DNA of 10,768 nucleotides from an uncultured Actinomycetes bacterium (GCA_946481495.1 CAMLNW010000080.1:1-10768), one strand, 5' to 3'; positions 1 to 8,118 are shown, counted from the first letter of the stretch. A program made the numbers and translations. The notes: a model not told the origin generated them from the sequence alone.

Positions 1-1
1 G

Positions 2-1366
2 GTCGGGCCGGAGTGCGTCATCGCGGCCGGGAGCGTGGTGGTCGAGGGGGCGAAGGTCCCGCCGCGGTCCGTGGTCATGGGCATCCCGGGCCGGGTGGTG
101 CAGGCCGTCGGCGACAAGTACCGGCAGCGGGCCGAAACCGCCCGCAAACTCGGCTTCGACGCCTTCGAGGCTGGGATCGCCGCCGCGGCCGAGGCGCCCG
201 AGCAACCGGTGCTCGTGACGGTCTTCCTCGACGGCGGGGCCGACGCGCTCTCGATGCTGGCGCCGACCGGGGCGCCACACGCCGCGCGCTACGCCGAGCT
301 GCGGCCGACGCTTGCGCTCGGCCTCGGCGAGAACGGCGCTGCCGAGCTCGGCCCGGCCTTCGCCGAGGACCCCAGCCTGACCTGGCACTCCTCGCTGTCG
401 CCGTTGGCGACGCTGCACGCCGAGGGCAAGGTCAGCGTCCTGCCGGCCGTCGGCTACAGCGACGCCAACCAGTCGCACTTCACCTCGCGCCACTTCTGGG
501 AGGTCGGCGCGACCGACCCGTTCGGCCGCTACGGCTGGATGGGCCGCTACCTCGACCAGCACGGCACGAACGACAACCCGTTGCAGGGGCTCTCGCTCGG
601 CTACGACCTGTCGCCGGCGCTGGCGACGCAGTCGGTGCCGGTCGCGGCGATGTCACGGCCCGAGGAGTACGACTTCGGCGCGCCCGGCGTCTGGGGGCCG
701 GTCGAGGCGAGGATGCTCGACGCGATCGGCGAGCTCGGCGCCCCGCCGACCGACGATCCCGGTCTCGCCGAGGCGCGTGCCGCCGCCGCGGCGACCGGCC
801 GTCTGCGTGCGCAGGTAGCTCCGTTCCAGGGCGGCTACACCACCCCGCCCGGCGTCGGTTACCCCACCGGCTCGTCGTTCTCCGACCGCCTGCGCGCGTT
901 TGCCGCGATGCTCGGCGCGGGGCTGCCGTTGCGCTGCGTCGCGATCAACGGCGCCGGCGGCTACGACACCCACTCCAACCAGGAGGACAGCCTGCCGCAG
1001 AACCTCTCGGTGACGGCCGGCTCGCTGCTCGCCTTCCAGCGCGACCTCGAGGCGCGCGGGCTCGACGACCGCGTGCTGACGCTCGTCTGGAGCGAGTTCG
1101 GCCGCCGCCCGCGCGAGAACGGCTCCGGCACCGACCACGGCGCGGCGGGCTCGGCCTTCCTGATCGGCTCGGCGGTGCGCGGCACGATGATCGGCGAGTT
1201 CCCGGGCATCGGCTCCAACGACCTCGACGAGGACGACAACCTGCGCGCGACCGCCGATTTCCGCGGCGTCTACCGCGGCCTGCTCGAGCAGTGGCTGTCG
1301 GTCGATGCGGCGGCGATCATTCCAAATGCAGGGAACTTCGCCGCGCCGGCCCTGCTCAAGCCCTGA
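2..1366 (+). CDS. Hexapeptide-repeat C-terminus fused to a DUF1501 protein (5' end outside window)
   Basis: The frame is already open at base 2 and closes at TGA 1364-1366, so the N-terminus is missing. The first ~33 visible residues (VGPECVIAAGSVV, then VPPRSVVMGIPGRVV) look like the last coils of a left-handed beta-helix protein of the gamma-carbonic anhydrase/acyltransferase type. After a short linker (about bases 100-200) the frame becomes a DUF1501 domain, a relative of the alkaline phosphatase/sulfatase superfamily: VTVFLDGGADALSML near its start, YSDANQSHFTS, then GGYDTHSNQ, WSEFGRRPRENGSGTDHG and the terminal DFRGVYRGLLEQWL. DUF1501 proteins usually begin with a Tat leader and are exported; none is visible here because the hexapeptide segment occupies that place. 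A GTG at 35 is the first start codon in view but would cut into the beta-helix, so the true start is probably upstream. The biochemical role of DUF1501 is unknown. The join could be a real fusion, a deletion product or an assembly chimera. Confidence 0.8.
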   Translation, partial: VGPECVIAAGSVVVEGAKVPPRSVVMGIPGRVVQAVGDKYRQRAETARKLGFDAFEAGIAAAAEAPEQPVLVTVFLDGGADALSMLAPTGAPHAARYAELRPTLALGLGENGAAELGPAFAEDPSLTWHSSLSPLATLHAEGKVSVLPAVGYSDANQSHFTSRHFWEVGATDPFGRYGWMGRYLDQHGTNDNPLQGLSLGYDLSPALATQSVPVAAMSRPEEYDFGAPGVWGPVEARMLDAIGELGAPPTDDPGLAEARAAAAATGRLRAQVAPFQGGYTTPPGVGYPTGSSFSDRLRAFAAMLGAGLPLRCVAINGAGGYDTHSNQEDSLPQNLSVTAGSLLAFQRDLEARGLDDRVLTLVWSEFGRRPRENGSGTDHGAAGSAFLIGSAVRGTMIGEFPGIGSNDLDEDDNLRATADFRGVYRGLLEQWLSVDAAAIIPNAGNFAAPALLKP

Positions 1367-1383
1367 TCGACCACCTCGCTTGT

Positions 1384-1389
1384 TAGCCT
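1384..1389 (+). promoter_or_regulatory. Putative -10 box of purC, leaderless arrangement
   Basis: TAGCCT fits the actinobacterial TANNNT -10 pattern and ends 7 nt before the GTG start of purC, so transcription would begin at or next to the start codon. There is no Shine-Dalgarno sequence between the upstream stop and this GTG, which agrees with leaderless translation. No convincing -35 box is visible. It would drive the purC-S-Q-L run. Confidence 0.5.
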
Positions 1390-1396
1390 CCGGGCG

Positions 1397-2287
1397 GTGA
1401 CGGAAGCCGCTGCCCTCGCCGATCTTCAGCCCGTCGCCCAGGGCAAGGTCCGCGATATCTACGCTGTGGGCGACAACCAGCTTCTGCTGGTGACATCGGA
1501 CCGCATCTCTACTTACGACGCGGTCCATCCGACGCCGATCCCCGACAAGGGCAAGGTGCTGACCGGACTGTCCTGCTTCTGGTTCGACCGCACCGGCCAC
1601 ATCGTCCCGAACCATCTCGTCTCCTACAGCGAGGTGCCGGACGAGGTACGCGGCCGCGGGCTGCTCGTCGAGCGGCTCGAGATGGCCCAAGTCGAGTGCG
1701 TCGTGCGCGGCTACATCACCGGCTCGGGCTGGACGGACTACCAGTCGACCGGAGCGGTCTGCGGGATCGAGCTGCCGTCAGGGCTGCAGGAGTCCGAGCA
1801 GCTTCCGGAGCCGATCTTCACGCCGGCAACCAAGGCGGCCGTCGGCGACCACGACGAGAACGTCGACTTCGATCGCGCGGCGGAGATCCTCGGCGACCGC
1901 GCGCTGCTCGAGGAGCTGCGGCGGCTGTCGCTGGCGCTCTACGAGTTCGGCGCCGCGCACGCGCGCGAGCGCGGGATCATCCTCGCCGACACGAAGTTCG
2001 AGTTCGGCCGCCGTCCCGACGGGACGATCGTGCTCGCCGACGAGGTGCTGACGCCCGACTCGTCGCGCTTCTGGCCCGCCGACGGCTACGCGCCGGGACA
2101 GGGCCAGCCGAGCTTCGACAAGCAGTTCGTGCGCGACTGGGCCTCGGGCTCCGGCTGGGACAAGGCGCCACCGGCGCCGGCGATCCCCGACGACGTCGTT
2201 GCGGGCACGCGGGCGCGCTACGTCGACGCTTACGAGCGGATCGCCGACGAGCCGTTCACGGCCTGGTTGGAGCGGTCGGGATCGTGA
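1397..2287 (+). CDS. purC: Phosphoribosylaminoimidazole-succinocarboxamide synthase (SAICAR synthetase)
   Basis: This 296-residue cytosolic ATP-dependent ligase joins aspartate to CAIR to give SAICAR in IMP synthesis. Family signatures appear in order: GKVRDIY and LLLVTSDRIS near the N-terminus (glycine-rich ATP-binding part), PTPIPDKGKVLTGLS, VECVVRGYITGSGW, EPIFTPATKA followed by GDHDENV, IILADTKFEFG, then LADEVLTPDSSRFWP and QPSFDKQFVRDW. The length is that of the ~300-residue PurC type rather than the ~240-residue E. coli type. GTG 1397 is chosen because it precedes the conserved N-terminus by a few residues and has a -10 box at leaderless distance. The TGA stop overlaps the GTG start of purS by 4 bases, so the two are translationally coupled. 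No key motif is missing. Confidence 0.97.
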   Translation: MTEAAALADLQPVAQGKVRDIYAVGDNQLLLVTSDRISTYDAVHPTPIPDKGKVLTGLSCFWFDRTGHIVPNHLVSYSEVPDEVRGRGLLVERLEMAQVECVVRGYITGSGWTDYQSTGAVCGIELPSGLQESEQLPEPIFTPATKAAVGDHDENVDFDRAAEILGDRALLEELRRLSLALYEFGAAHARERGIILADTKFEFGRRPDGTIVLADEVLTPDSSRFWPADGYAPGQGQPSFDKQFVRDWASGSGWDKAPPAPAIPDDVVAGTRARYVDAYERIADEPFTAWLERSGS

Positions 2288-2504
2288 GGGCGCGGGTGCT
2301 GATCCGGCCGAAGGAGGGAATCCTCGACCCGCAGGGCCAGGCGGTCGAGCGGGCGCTGCCGGCGCTCGGCTTCGAGGGTGTGGCGAACGTCCACGTCGGC
2401 CGGCTGGTCGAGCTCGACGTCGACTCGGTCGACGCGGTGCCGGAGATGTGCGAGCGACTGCTCGCCAATCCTCTGATCGAGGACTACGAGGTCCTCGCGG
2501 TCGA

Positions 2505-2508
<4 letters not shown>
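2284..2508 (+). CDS. purS: FGAM synthase subunit PurS
   Basis: A 74-residue protein, near the usual ~80 of PurS. PurS is the small structural subunit that bridges PurQ and PurL in the bacterial three-part formylglycinamidine synthase and helps pass ammonia between them. Visible features are the opening beta strand RARVLIRPKEGILDPQG, the helix QAVERALPALGF, the strand VHVGRLVELDV and the closing LLANPLIEDYEVLAVE, all typical of the family. The GTG start shares GTGA with the purC stop and the TGA stop shares GTGA with the purQ start. Identification is supported both by the motifs and by the position directly before purQ and purL. Confidence 0.95.
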
Positions 2509-3169
<661 letters not shown>

Positions 3170-3173
<4 letters not shown>

Positions 3174-5410
3174 GCGCCGAAGCGACGTCGCCGGACCTGC
3201 GCGAGGAGGCCCGCGCGCTTGGGCTGACGGACTCCGAGTACGACCTGATCGGGCAGAAGCTCGGCCGGCCGCCGAACGGCCTGGAGCTCGCGGTCTTCTC
3301 GCTGATGTGGTCGGAGCACTGCGCCTACAAGCACTCGAAGAAGCTGCTGCGGCGGCTTCCGGTCGAGGGGCCGCACCTGCTGATGGGGCCGGGCGAGAAC
3401 GCCGGCGCGGTCGACGTGGGCGACGGGCTGGCGATCGCGTTCAAGGTCGAGTCGCACAACCACCCGAGCGCGGTCGAGCCGTTCCAGGGGGCGGCCACCG
3501 GGGTCGGCGGGATTATGCGCGACATCTTTGCGGTGGGGGCGCGGCCGATCGCGGTGCTCGACTCGCTGCGCTTCGGCGAGCTGGATTCGTCGCGGTCGCG
3601 TTACCTGCTCGACGGCGCGGTGTCGGGGATCGGCCACTACGGCAACTCGATCGGCGTCGCGACCGTCGGCGGCGAGGTCTACTTCGAGGGGCCGTACGAG
3701 CAGAACTGCCTCGTCAACGCGATGTGCCTCGGGATCGCACCGCAGGAGCGGCTGACGCGCAGCGCCGCCGCGGGGCTTGGGAACCATCTCGTGCTGATGG
3801 GCGCGCGCACCGGCCGCGACGGAATCGGCGGCGCATCGGTGCTGGCGAGCGCGGAGCTCGACACCGACGATGCCGACAAGCGGCCGACCGTCCAGATCGG
3901 CGACCCGTTCGAGGAGAAGAAGGTGATGGAGGCCTGCCTCGAGCTACTCGACCGCGAGCTGCTGGCGTCGCTGCAGGATCTCGGAGCTGCCGGTCTCTCG
4001 TCGTCGTCCTCGGAGATGGCGTCCGGTGGCAAGGTCGGGCTCGACATCGACGTCGCCAAGGTGCCGCTGCGCGAGGCCGACATGGAGCCGTTCGAGATCA
4101 TGGTCTCGGAGTCGCAGGAGCGCATGCTCGCCGTCGTCGAGCCGGAGCGGCTGGCCGAGGTCGAGGCGGTCTGCGAGCGCTGGGAGGTCCGCTGCACGGT
4201 GATCGGCTCGGTCACCGACACCCGCCACCTGCGCGTCTTCTCCGGCGACGAGCTGGTCGGCGACATGCCGGTCGAGGCGCTCGTCGACGACTGCCCGCTC
4301 TACGACCTCGCGCCCGAGCAGCCGGCCGAGCAGATCTATCCGGCACCGAAGCAGACGCTGGAGCCGAGCGAGGACCTCGCGGCGAATCTGCTCGCGCTGC
4401 TCGGCTCGTCGAACATCGCCTCGCGCCGGCCGCTATTCGAGCAGTACGACTGCATGGTCCAGTCGCGGACCGTGCGCCGTCCCGAGGTCGCCGACGCCGC
4501 CGTGCTCCAGCTCGCCCACGACACCGGCGGCGGCTCGACCGCGATCGCCGTCTCGATCGACGGCAACGGCCGCCGCGTCGCCTGCGACCCCTACTGGGGG
4601 ACCGTCGAGGCGGTGCTCGAGTGCGTGTCGAACCTCGCCTGCGTCGGTGCCGAGCCGCTCGGCCTGACCAACTGCCTCAACTTCGGCAACCCCGAGAAGC
4701 CACATATCGCCTGGCAGCTCTCCCAGTCGGTCGATGGGATGACTGCCGCGCTGAACGAACTCGGCGTCCCGGTTGTCGGTGGCAACGTCTCGCTCTACAA
4801 CCAGTCCGGCGACGGTCCGATCTACCCGACCCCGGTCGTTGGCATGGTCGGCGCGATCCCCGACGCTGAGCGCGCCGCCGCGATCGGCATCGGCTTCCGC
4901 GAGGAGGGCCACGTGATCGCGATGTGCGGCACGCCGCAGCCCTCGCTAGCCGGCTCCGAGCTCGCCAAGCTGCGCGGCGAGCCACTGCCGACGTCGCTGC
5001 CCCAGGCCGACTTTGCCGCTGTCAAGCAGGCCCAAGACGCCGTCCGCGACGCCGTCCGCGCCGGCGACCTCGCCTCCGCCCACGACATGGCCGAGGGAGG
5101 CTTCCTCGTTGCGATCGCCGAGTGCTGTCTCGCTGGCGGGATCGGAGCAAAGCTCGCCTCGCCTTCCGAGCAAGCCATGCCGGTCGGCTACGCCGACCTC
5201 GAGCCCTACCTCTTCGGCGAGGCCGTCGGCGGCTTCATCGTCTCCGGCACGCGCGAGGCGATCGAGCGTCTGGCCGAGCAAGTCCCGACCGACATCTTTG
5301 GCACCGTCGGTGGCGACACGTTCGAGATCGGCCTTGGTGAACAGCCGGTTCGGGTGCCGCTTAGCTCCTTGCGCGGCGCTCACAGCGCGCTCGCGGCCGC
5401 TTTCTCCTGA
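3170..5410 (+). CDS. purL: FGAM synthase large subunit PurL (small-type)
   Basis: A 746-residue ATP-dependent synthase subunit, the size of Bacillus/Thermotoga-type PurL that works with separate PurS and PurQ. It carries two AIRS-like halves. In the first, MWSEHCAYKHSKK (His50 is the conserved catalytic-region histidine), VESHNHPSAVEPFQGAATG (from residue 94) and LQDLGAAGLSSSSSEMA are visible. The second half has HDTGGGSTAIAV (from His450), NCLNFGNPEKP, VVGGNVSLYNQ and SAHDMAEGGFLVAIAE. ATG 3170 is used because it overlaps the purQ stop by 4 bases (ATGA) and gives the standard N-terminus; an upstream in-frame extension lies inside purQ. Near residue 625 a 12-base tandem duplication repeats the residues DAVR. 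The next gene downstream is not a purine gene, so the operon appears to be interrupted here. Confidence 0.97.
5036..5059 (+). repeat. Two tandem copies of a 12-bp unit within purL
   Basis: GACGCCGTCCGC occurs twice back to back and in frame, encoding DAVRDAVR in a surface-like helix before the SAHDMAEGG motif. It is a short in-frame duplication with no evident effect on the fold. Confidence 0.85.
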
Positions 5411-5462
5411 TCTCGATCCAGATTCCCTCGGGGTCCTCAAGGGTCCGGGGGAGCGCTTGCAT
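5361..5462 (-). pseudogene. Remnant of a VOC/glyoxalase-family gene (C-terminal end only)
   Basis: Read on the - strand from 5462 down to the TAA at 5363-5361, the frame encodes 33 residues beginning MQALPRTLEDPEGIWIEI. The stretch LEDPEGIWIEI matches the last beta strand of vicinal-oxygen-chelate (glyoxalase/bleomycin-resistance) proteins, where a conserved Glu in a DP-x-G-x-x-I-E motif is often a metal ligand. Everything N-terminal to this is absent: an in-frame TAA lies just upstream of the ATG, and base composition changes abruptly there to the AT-rich leader of the next gene. The remnant overlaps the 3' end of purL in convergent orientation for about 50 bases. I infer a once intact gene cut when the restriction cassette arrived. 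The call rests on one short motif, so chance similarity cannot be excluded. Confidence 0.4.
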
Positions 5463-5467
5463 GGTAT

Positions 5468-5490
5468 TTTAGCCTTATATTGAGGCTAAA
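5468..5490. promoter_or_regulatory. Perfect 8-bp inverted repeat, candidate operator over the endonuclease promoter
   Basis: TTTAGCCT, a 7-nt spacer TATATTG and AGGCTAAA form a 23-bp palindrome ending 15 bases before the endonuclease ATG. The spacer contains TATATT (5476-5481), a 5-of-6 match to the TATAAT -10 consensus, so a dimeric repressor bound here would cover the promoter. TTGCAT at 5457 is a possible -35 box, but its 13-bp spacing is too short to be convincing. The repeat is AT-rich and not followed by a T run, so it does not look like an intrinsic terminator. No regulator gene is adjacent, so autoregulation or a distant repressor would have to act. Confidence 0.5.
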
Positions 5491-5494
5491 TGCG

Positions 5495-5499
5495 AAGGA
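5495..5499 (+). promoter_or_regulatory. Shine-Dalgarno sequence of the endonuclease gene
   Basis: AAGGA lies 6 nt before ATG 5506 and fixes that start. It is the clearest ribosome-binding site in the window. The other genes start either by overlap with the gene before or without a visible site, so this gene uses a different initiation style from its neighbours. Confidence 0.7.
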
Positions 5500-5505
5500 T
5501 AAATA

Positions 5506-6399
5506 ATGAGCATCGATATCAAGCCGGGCGGCAAGATCCGCCGAGTAGCCCTTCATCAGCGTTATGGCGGACGGCGGCAGGGCGGCATCAGCCCCTCCAA
5601 GCAGAGCCCCAACGTCTTCTTGATTACCGCGCCGGGATTGGGGGAGCAGCATGGCTACCTCTACGACGGTCCTAACGACGATGGCTACTACCACTACACG
5701 GGCGAGGGCCAGTACGGCGATCAGCGCATGGTTCAGGGCAACCGGGCAATTCGCGACCATGCTGGCGAGGGGCGTGAGCTCCACCTGTTTGAGGCTCAGG
5801 GTCCGGAGCTCCGATACATCGGGGAGTTCGCCTACGTTGACGACTATCAGGCAGAGGCTCCTGAGACCAATGGTGGCGAGCGTCGGGCGGTCATCGTCTT
5901 CCGGCTTGCCCAGCAGGCGGGTGTGCCAGCGACCCCGACCAAGTCCCGCCTCGATCGGCTGAGTGGCGAGGCAGTTGTCGAGGTGCCGGTTGAGCAGCTC
6001 ACAACTGAGACCACGTTGATCGACGGCGATCGTGAGCCTTACGAGGCTGAGCGTCGCGAGCAGAAGCTGGTGCGTTCCTTCTTAGCGGCACTTGAGTTGC
6101 GTGGCCACGACGTCTGCCGGTTGCAGCTCCGCCCCTCGGGCGAGGCAGCACCACTGTTCTGCGATCTCTTCGACAAGACAACGAACACCCTGTATGAGGC
6201 CAAGGGGTCCGTCGCTCGTCCGTCGGTTCGGATGGCCTTAGGTCAACTCGCGGACTACTCCCGTTTCATCAAGCCAACTCCGCAAAGGTCGTTGCTTGTA
6301 CCCCAGAAGCCGCGCCCAGACCTGCTTGCGTTGCTAGACGATCAAGGCGTCGCAGCAACCTGGCCGGACTCAGACGGATTCGTCTCGACCAGTGACTAG
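5506..6399 (+). CDS. Predicted type IV-like restriction endonuclease: SRA-like domain plus PD-(D/E)XK nuclease
   Basis: A 297-residue protein with two parts. Residues ~12-133 resemble the SRA-like (YDG) modified-base-binding domain of ScoMcrA-type enzymes: YGGRRQGGIS, the YDG motif at 53-55, and YTGEGQYGDQRMVQGNRAI (64-82), which parallels the GSGG...DQ...N.AL core of SRA domains. A linker (~134-178) leads to residues ~179-290, which fit a PD-(D/E)XK nuclease: a helix with Glu185, Asp220, then Glu231-Ala-Lys233 (D-x10-ExK), and GQLADY (Gln247, Tyr251) resembling the QxxxY motif. The expected role is to recognise and cut DNA with modified cytosines or other modifications, such as phage DNA. 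No methyltransferase, helicase or McrB-like GTPase is adjacent, so it may act alone. It contains TTA codons (Leu193, Leu246) and less biased third positions than the pur genes, suggesting horizontal transfer. The domain calls are from motif reading only; the modification recognised is unknown. Confidence 0.8.
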   Translation: MSIDIKPGGKIRRVALHQRYGGRRQGGISPSKQSPNVFLITAPGLGEQHGYLYDGPNDDGYYHYTGEGQYGDQRMVQGNRAIRDHAGEGRELHLFEAQGPELRYIGEFAYVDDYQAEAPETNGGERRAVIVFRLAQQAGVPATPTKSRLDRLSGEAVVEVPVEQLTTETTLIDGDREPYEAERREQKLVRSFLAALELRGHDVCRLQLRPSGEAAPLFCDLFDKTTNTLYEAKGSVARPSVRMALGQLADYSRFIKPTPQRSLLVPQKPRPDLLALLDDQGVAATWPDSDGFVSTSD

Positions 6400-6416
6400 A
6401 GTTGAGTACTCTGGTT
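6394..6416 (+). terminator. Possible weak terminator hairpin after the endonuclease gene
   Basis: Bases 6394-6402 can pair with 6408-6416 (seven Watson-Crick and two G-U pairs) around a 5-nt loop, overlapping the TAG stop. Only a short T/G-rich stretch follows, so efficiency would be low. If it works, it would separate the endonuclease transcript from purF. Confidence 0.3.
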
Positions 6417-6469
6417 TGGTTCCCGCCGGGCAGGATTGCCGGCCTTCTAGCAGCCTCTGACCGGTCTTA

Positions 6470-7906
6470 GTGACCTCTCAAACGACGATCCCCGATCGTG
6501 ACGGGCCGCGCGACGAGTGCGGCGTGTTTGGCGTATTCGCTCCCGAATCCGAGGTTGCGCGGCTCGCGTACTTCGGGTTGTTCGCGCTTCAGCACCGGGG
6601 TCAGGAGTCGGCGGGAATCGCAGCCTGCGAAGACGGCCACATCATGACCGTGCGCGATCTGGGCTTGGTGTCGCAGGTCTTCGACGAGCAGAAGCTGAAG
6701 GCGCTGACCGGCGACATGGCGGTCGGGCACGTGCGCTACTCGACGACCGGCTCGTCGGCGTGGGAGAACGCTCAGCCGGTCTACCGCTCCGATCATCGCC
6801 ACCTCGCGCTGGCGCACAACGGCAACCTGATCAACGCCGTCGAGTTGCACGGCGAGCTGCTCGACAAGGGCGTCTCGTTCCGCTCGACTTCGGACTCGGA
6901 GATCATCGCGGCACTGCTGTCGACCCATGAGGCCGACACGATCGAGGAGGCGCTCGCCGAGACGCTGCCGCGCTTGCAGGGGGCGTTCTCGACGGTCGTG
7001 ATGACAACCGACAAGCTCGTCGCCTTCCGCGACGGTGCTGGGTTGCGGCCGCTGTCGCTGGGCAAGATCGGCGAGCGCTGGTGCGTCGCTTCGGAGAGCT
7101 GCGCGTTCGACATCATCGGCGCCGAGCTGGTGCGTGAGGTCGAGCCGGGCGAGATAATCGTGATCTCCGAGGCGGGGATGGAGTCGCGCCAGGCGATCGA
7201 CTCGCCGCGCAAGGCGTTCTGCGTCTTCGAGCACATCTACTTCGCGCGGCCGGACTCGATCCTCGAGGGCAACCGGACCCAGGTCTCGCGGCGCAAGATG
7301 GGCGAGATCCTCTGGCGCGAGTCGCCGGTCGAGGCGGACGTTGTCGTTGCCGTTCCGGACTCCGGCAATCCGGCCGCCGCCGGCTTCTCGAAGGCGTCGG
7401 GGATTCCGCGCGACGAGGGGCTGATCAAGAACCGCTACGTCGCGCGCACCTTCATCCAGCCGGGCCAGGAGCTACGCAAGCATGGCTTGCGGATGAAGTT
7501 CAACCCGCTGCGCGAGGTCGTCGAGGGCAAGCGGCTGGTCGTCGTCGACGACTCGATCGTGCGCGGCAACACGACCCGCCAGATCGTCCAGATGCTGCGC
7601 GACGCGGGTGCGCTCGAGGTCCACATGCGGATCTCGGCGCCGCCGATTCGCTACCCCTGCCACTACGGCGTCGACATGTCGACGACCGACGAGATGGTCG
7701 CCCACGGCCGCAACGTCGAGGAGATCGCCGAGCACCTGGAGTGCGACTCGCTCGCCTACCTCTCGCTCGAGGGCGTTTACGAGGCGATCCGCGGCGAGCG
7801 CGGCACCCACTGCGACGCCTGCTTCTCTGGCGAGTACCCGCTCGACGGCACCGGCGACGCCCAAGGCAAGTACGCCTTCGAGCTGCCCGTCGTCAGCGGC
7901 GGCTGA
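6470..7906 (+). CDS. purF: Amidophosphoribosyltransferase
   Basis: This 478-residue enzyme makes 5-phosphoribosylamine from PRPP and glutamine, the committed step of purine synthesis. The N-terminal Ntn glutaminase domain has RDECGVFGV, with nucleophile Cys17 expected to be exposed by removal of a 16-residue propeptide, then LQHRGQESAGI, VGHVRYSTTG and LAHNGNLIN. The C-terminal phosphoribosyltransferase domain has the PRPP loop VVVDDSIVRGNT (about 357-368). Cys251, Cys397, Cys448 and Cys451 match the four ligands of the [4Fe-4S] cluster in B. subtilis-type PurF. GTG 6470 must be the start: an in-frame TGA at 6458 closes the frame upstream, and the next in-frame GTG lies beyond the nucleophile. 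No ribosome-binding site or good TANNNT box precedes it. purM, a frequent next neighbour, is absent. Confidence 0.97.
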   Translation: MTSQTTIPDRDGPRDECGVFGVFAPESEVARLAYFGLFALQHRGQESAGIAACEDGHIMTVRDLGLVSQVFDEQKLKALTGDMAVGHVRYSTTGSSAWENAQPVYRSDHRHLALAHNGNLINAVELHGELLDKGVSFRSTSDSEIIAALLSTHEADTIEEALAETLPRLQGAFSTVVMTTDKLVAFRDGAGLRPLSLGKIGERWCVASESCAFDIIGAELVREVEPGEIIVISEAGMESRQAIDSPRKAFCVFEHIYFARPDSILEGNRTQVSRRKMGEILWRESPVEADVVVAVPDSGNPAAAGFSKASGIPRDEGLIKNRYVARTFIQPGQELRKHGLRMKFNPLREVVEGKRLVVVDDSIVRGNTTRQIVQMLRDAGALEVHMRISAPPIRYPCHYGVDMSTTDEMVAHGRNVEEIAEHLECDSLAYLSLEGVYEAIRGERGTHCDACFSGEYPLDGTGDAQGKYAFELPVVSGG

Positions 7907-7907
7907 G

Positions 7908-8111
7908 CTAGCGGCGCCTTTCGCGCTCCCGCCGCTTTCGCTCCGCCGCACCCGGCCCGTAGCGATCGTCGGCCTCGTAGCTCGCGATCAAGAGCACAGC
8001 CAGCAGCGCATCTCGCACCAGGTTGCCGAACTCGAGAGCGTCCTGGACGGCACACACCGTCCATACACCGAAGACCAAGATCGGCAGCACGAACAGGATC
8101 GACTTCAGCAT
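7908..8111 (-). CDS. Small membrane protein of unknown function
   Basis: This 67-residue protein begins MLKSILFVLPILVFG. A transmembrane helix is evident at about residues 5-22, a second hydrophobic helix at about 31-45 (LVRDALLAVLLIASY), and the tail from residue 46 is strongly charged, ending in a run of Arg, Glu and Lys, so probably cytosolic. I do not recognise a family. Support for coding: ATG start, a good -10 box at leaderless distance on the same strand, clear membrane-protein character, and a neat fit, the TAG stop lying one base beyond the purF stop in convergent orientation. An alternative + strand frame through this region reads as low-complexity Arg/Ser/Pro and is not credible. 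Confidence 0.6.
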   Translation of the reverse strand: MLKSILFVLPILVFGVWTVCAVQDALEFGNLVRDALLAVLLIASYEADDRYGPGAAERKRRERERRR

Positions 8112-8118
8112 GGCATAT

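Noticed and set aside
13..1386. A 457-codon + strand open frame overlapping the DUF1501 gene
   Set aside because: Its translation is Arg/Ala/Gly-rich low complexity. The other frame carries clear DUF1501 motifs, so this is a GC-bias shadow.
653..1690. A long - strand open frame spanning the DUF1501 3' end and purC 5' end
   Set aside because: It crosses two well-supported genes and has no recognisable motif; long antisense frames are expected at this GC content.
5468..5490. Intrinsic terminator of purL
   Set aside because: The stem is AT-rich and no T run follows; its overlap with a -10-like box favours an operator.
5437..5784. A - strand frame with a hydrophobic stretch opposite the endonuclease gene, considered as an antitoxin or immunity protein
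   Set aside because: It is wholly antisense to the SRA-like domain, its start lies inside conserved coding sequence, and no promoter or ribosome-binding site precedes it. The hydrophobic run is what antisense of the Asp/Tyr/Thr-rich stretch gives.
6425..6443. GCCGG/CCGGC repeat as a terminator or operator before purF
   Set aside because: The arms are only 5 bp with a 9-nt loop and no T run follows; this is common by chance in GC-rich DNA.
5411..6469. A mobile element or integron carrying the endonuclease gene
   Set aside because: No transposase, integrase, terminal inverted repeats, target duplication or att-like site could be seen at either edge.
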